Shown piece by piece: positions 31,700 through 33,224 of a stretch of 33,224 nucleotides of DNA. The notes beneath the pieces are model-generated. The model did not search any database. It saw only the letters and a list, made by a program, of their open reading frames with translations, and had not been told where the DNA came from. The stretch covers positions 1,466,036-1,499,259 of the forward strand of contig NC_021017.1 of assembly GCF_000210075.1 (NCBI RefSeq). The letters run 5' to 3'. Position 1 is the stretch's first letter. Each line of letters starts with the position of its first letter. This DNA is from Bacteroides xylanisolvens XB1A. Lineage in GTDB: Bacteria; Bacteroidota; Bacteroidia; Bacteroidales; Bacteroidaceae. The translations under genes and the position numbers were made by a program.

Positions 31700-33133
31700 A
31701 TGATAGAGTTGACTCAAGAGGAATTGAAGCAGCATTTTAGCGAACCCATCTTCGGACAGATAGCCGAAACGGCCGATGCGTTCGGCATGGAGTGTTATGT
31801 GGTAGGTGGCTACGTTCGTGATATTTTTCTGCAACGTCCCTCTAAAGATATAGATGTAGTAGTTGTAGGAAGTGGAATTGCAATGGCAGAAGCTCTTGGA
31901 AAACGGTTGGGACGTGGTGCTCATGTCTCTGTTTTCAAGAATTTCGGGACAGCACAAGTAAAATACAGAGGTACGGAAGTAGAGTTTGTAGGTGCGCGTA
32001 AGGAGTCTTATCAACGGGATTCGCGCAAACCGATTGTTGAAGACGGTACACTGGAAGACGATCAGAACCGTCGTGATTTCACGATCAATGCTCTTGCTGT
32101 ATGTCTCAATAAGGCACGTTTCGGCGAACTGGTAGACCCGTTCGGAGGCATGGAGGATATGAAGGAAAAGACAATTCGCACTCCGCTCGACCCGGATATC
32201 ACTTTCAGCGATGATCCTTTACGCATGATGCGTTGCATCCGTTTTGCTACGCAACTGGGCTTTTACATTGACGATGATACTTTCGAATCGCTTTGTCGGA
32301 ATAAGGAACGGATTGAAATTATCTCCCGTGAACGTATTGCGGACGAACTGAATAAGATTATTCTGTCTCCGATTCCCTCAAAAGGTTTTATTGATTTGGA
32401 ACGTAGCGGTTTGCTGCCGTTGATTTTCCCGGAATTTGCTGCCTTGCAGGGAGTGGAAACACGGAACGGACGTTCGCATAAGGATAATTTTTATCATACA
32501 TTGGAAGTGCTGGATAATATCAGCAAGAAGACTGATAATCTTTGGTTACGCTGGGCTGCTTTGCTGCATGACATTGCCAAGCCTGTCACGAAACGTTGGG
32601 AACCGAAAGCGGGATGGACGTTCCATAATCATAATTTTATCGGTGAAAAGATGATTCCGCATATCTTCCGCAAGATGAAGTTGCCGATGAATGAGAAGAT
32701 GAAGTACGTGCAGAAGCTGGTTAGCCTGCACATGCGTCCGATTGTTATCGCGGATGATGTGGTGACAGACTCGGCTGTACGCCGTCTGCTCTTTGAAGCG
32801 GGAGATGACATTGACGACTTGATGATGCTCTGTGAAGCGGATATTACTTCCAAGAATATGGAACGTAAGCAGCGTTTCCTGAATAACTTCCAGTTGGTTC
32901 GACAAAAACTGAAGGATTTGGAGGAGAAAGACCGTGTCCGTAACTTCCAGCCACCCGTGAGTGGAGAAGAAATTATGGAGATTTTCGGTTTGGAACCTTG
33001 TCGTGAAGTCGGTGTTCTGAAAAGTGCTATAAAGGATGCTATCTTGGATGGAGTGATTCCGAACGAATATGAGGCTGCTCATGCTTTCATGCTCGAGCGG
33101 GCTAAGAAGATGGGGCTGACGCCGGTGCGCTGA
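31700..33133 (+). CDS. CCA tRNA nucleotidyltransferase with HD domain
   Basis: 477 residues. Class II nucleotidyltransferase that builds or repairs the CCA 3' end of tRNAs. The active site is [20 protein letters not shown] with the paired aspartates DID; next [11 protein letters not shown] (nucleotide recognition), [17 protein letters not shown], then [14 protein letters not shown]-terminal HD domain follows (about 255-370, with LHDIAKP supplying the metal-binding HD pair). The N-terminus is closer to the CCA-adding than to poly(A) polymerase type, though a poly(A) role cannot be ruled out. Complete; 90 bp of featureless sequence follow. Confidence 0.93.
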   Translation: MIELTQEELKQHFSEPIFGQIAETADAFGMECYVVGGYVRDIFLQRPSKDIDVVVVGSGIAMAEALGKRLGRGAHVSVFKNFGTAQVKYRGTEVEFVGARKESYQRDSRKPIVEDGTLEDDQNRRDFTINALAVCLNKARFGELVDPFGGMEDMKEKTIRTPLDPDITFSDDPLRMMRCIRFATQLGFYIDDDTFESLCRNKERIEIISRERIADELNKIILSPIPSKGFIDLERSGLLPLIFPEFAALQGVETRNGRSHKDNFYHTLEVLDNISKKTDNLWLRWAALLHDIAKPVTKRWEPKAGWTFHNHNFIGEKMIPHIFRKMKLPMNEKMKYVQKLVSLHMRPIVIADDVVTDSAVRRLLFEAGDDIDDLMMLCEADITSKNMERKQRFLNNFQLVRQKLKDLEEKDRVRNFQPPVSGEEIMEIFGLEPCREVGVLKSAIKDAILDGVIPNEYEAAHAFMLERAKKMGLTPVR

Positions 33134-33224
33134 TAGAAGGACGGAACAGATATATTATAGTATTCAAACACAGGTTTATACGAATCAGTAGTTGAATTGG
33201 AGTAAAACTGTACTGAAATGAACT

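Overview
The window looks like a chromosomal segment of a gut Bacteroides, probably from the B. thetaiotaomicron/ovatus group. The evidence is the Bacteroidetes promoter signature TAnnTTTG ahead of most genes, a SusC/SusD pair, Bacteroidetes-only families (DUF6249, DUF3843 and DUF6769-like proteins) and lipoproteins with short signal peptides. I see no rRNA, tRNA, CRISPR array, transposase or recombinase gene.

Layout. 1-7.1 kb: GNAT acetyltransferase, secreted M64 metallopeptidase, Lrp/AsnC regulator, thyA-folA operon, secreted phospholipase D-like protein, and an operon of a DUF6249 membrane protein, an ECF sigma factor and a small membrane protein. 7.2-9.6 kb: an RsmF-type rRNA methyltransferase whose N-terminal part carries a palindromic insert, and a lipoprotein. 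9.8-16.2 kb: a heavy-metal RND efflux operon read right to left (His/Cys-rich small protein, His-rich adaptor, pump, TolC-like channel), with a different palindromic or repeat element at each junction. 16.2-17 kb: a zeta-toxin-like kinase overlapping a small downstream gene. 17-19.2 kb: ABC-F ATPase and an orphan receiver protein. 19.4-24.6 kb: SusD and SusC. 25.2-30.1 kb: rpiA, a small-RNA candidate, hemolysin-III-type membrane protein, diaminopimelate dehydrogenase, ruvA and a DUF3843 gene. 30.1-33.1 kb: a frameshifted micro-ORF, repeats, a lipoprotein and a CCA-adding enzyme.

The main discovery is a DNA inversion switch in the susC gene, caught in the OFF position. The susC body on the minus strand begins in mid-domain, without start codon, signal peptide or promoter. 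The missing promoter, signal peptide and first 72 codons lie about 350 bp away on the opposite strand. The two pieces are bounded by a 24-bp inverted repeat (23/24 identical), 24067-24090 and 24615-24638. Flipping the 524 bp between the repeats rebuilds an uninterrupted 1057-residue SusC in frame. A recombinase would have to act from elsewhere in the genome.

A second theme is short intergenic tandem arrays of unrelated sequence but nearly the same architecture: three have an exact 22-bp period and contain palindromes, and a fourth has a 23-bp period. Two of them flank rpiA. A candidate small RNA with a canonical promoter, a 5' stem-loop and an intrinsic terminator lies between rpiA and the hemolysin-III gene.
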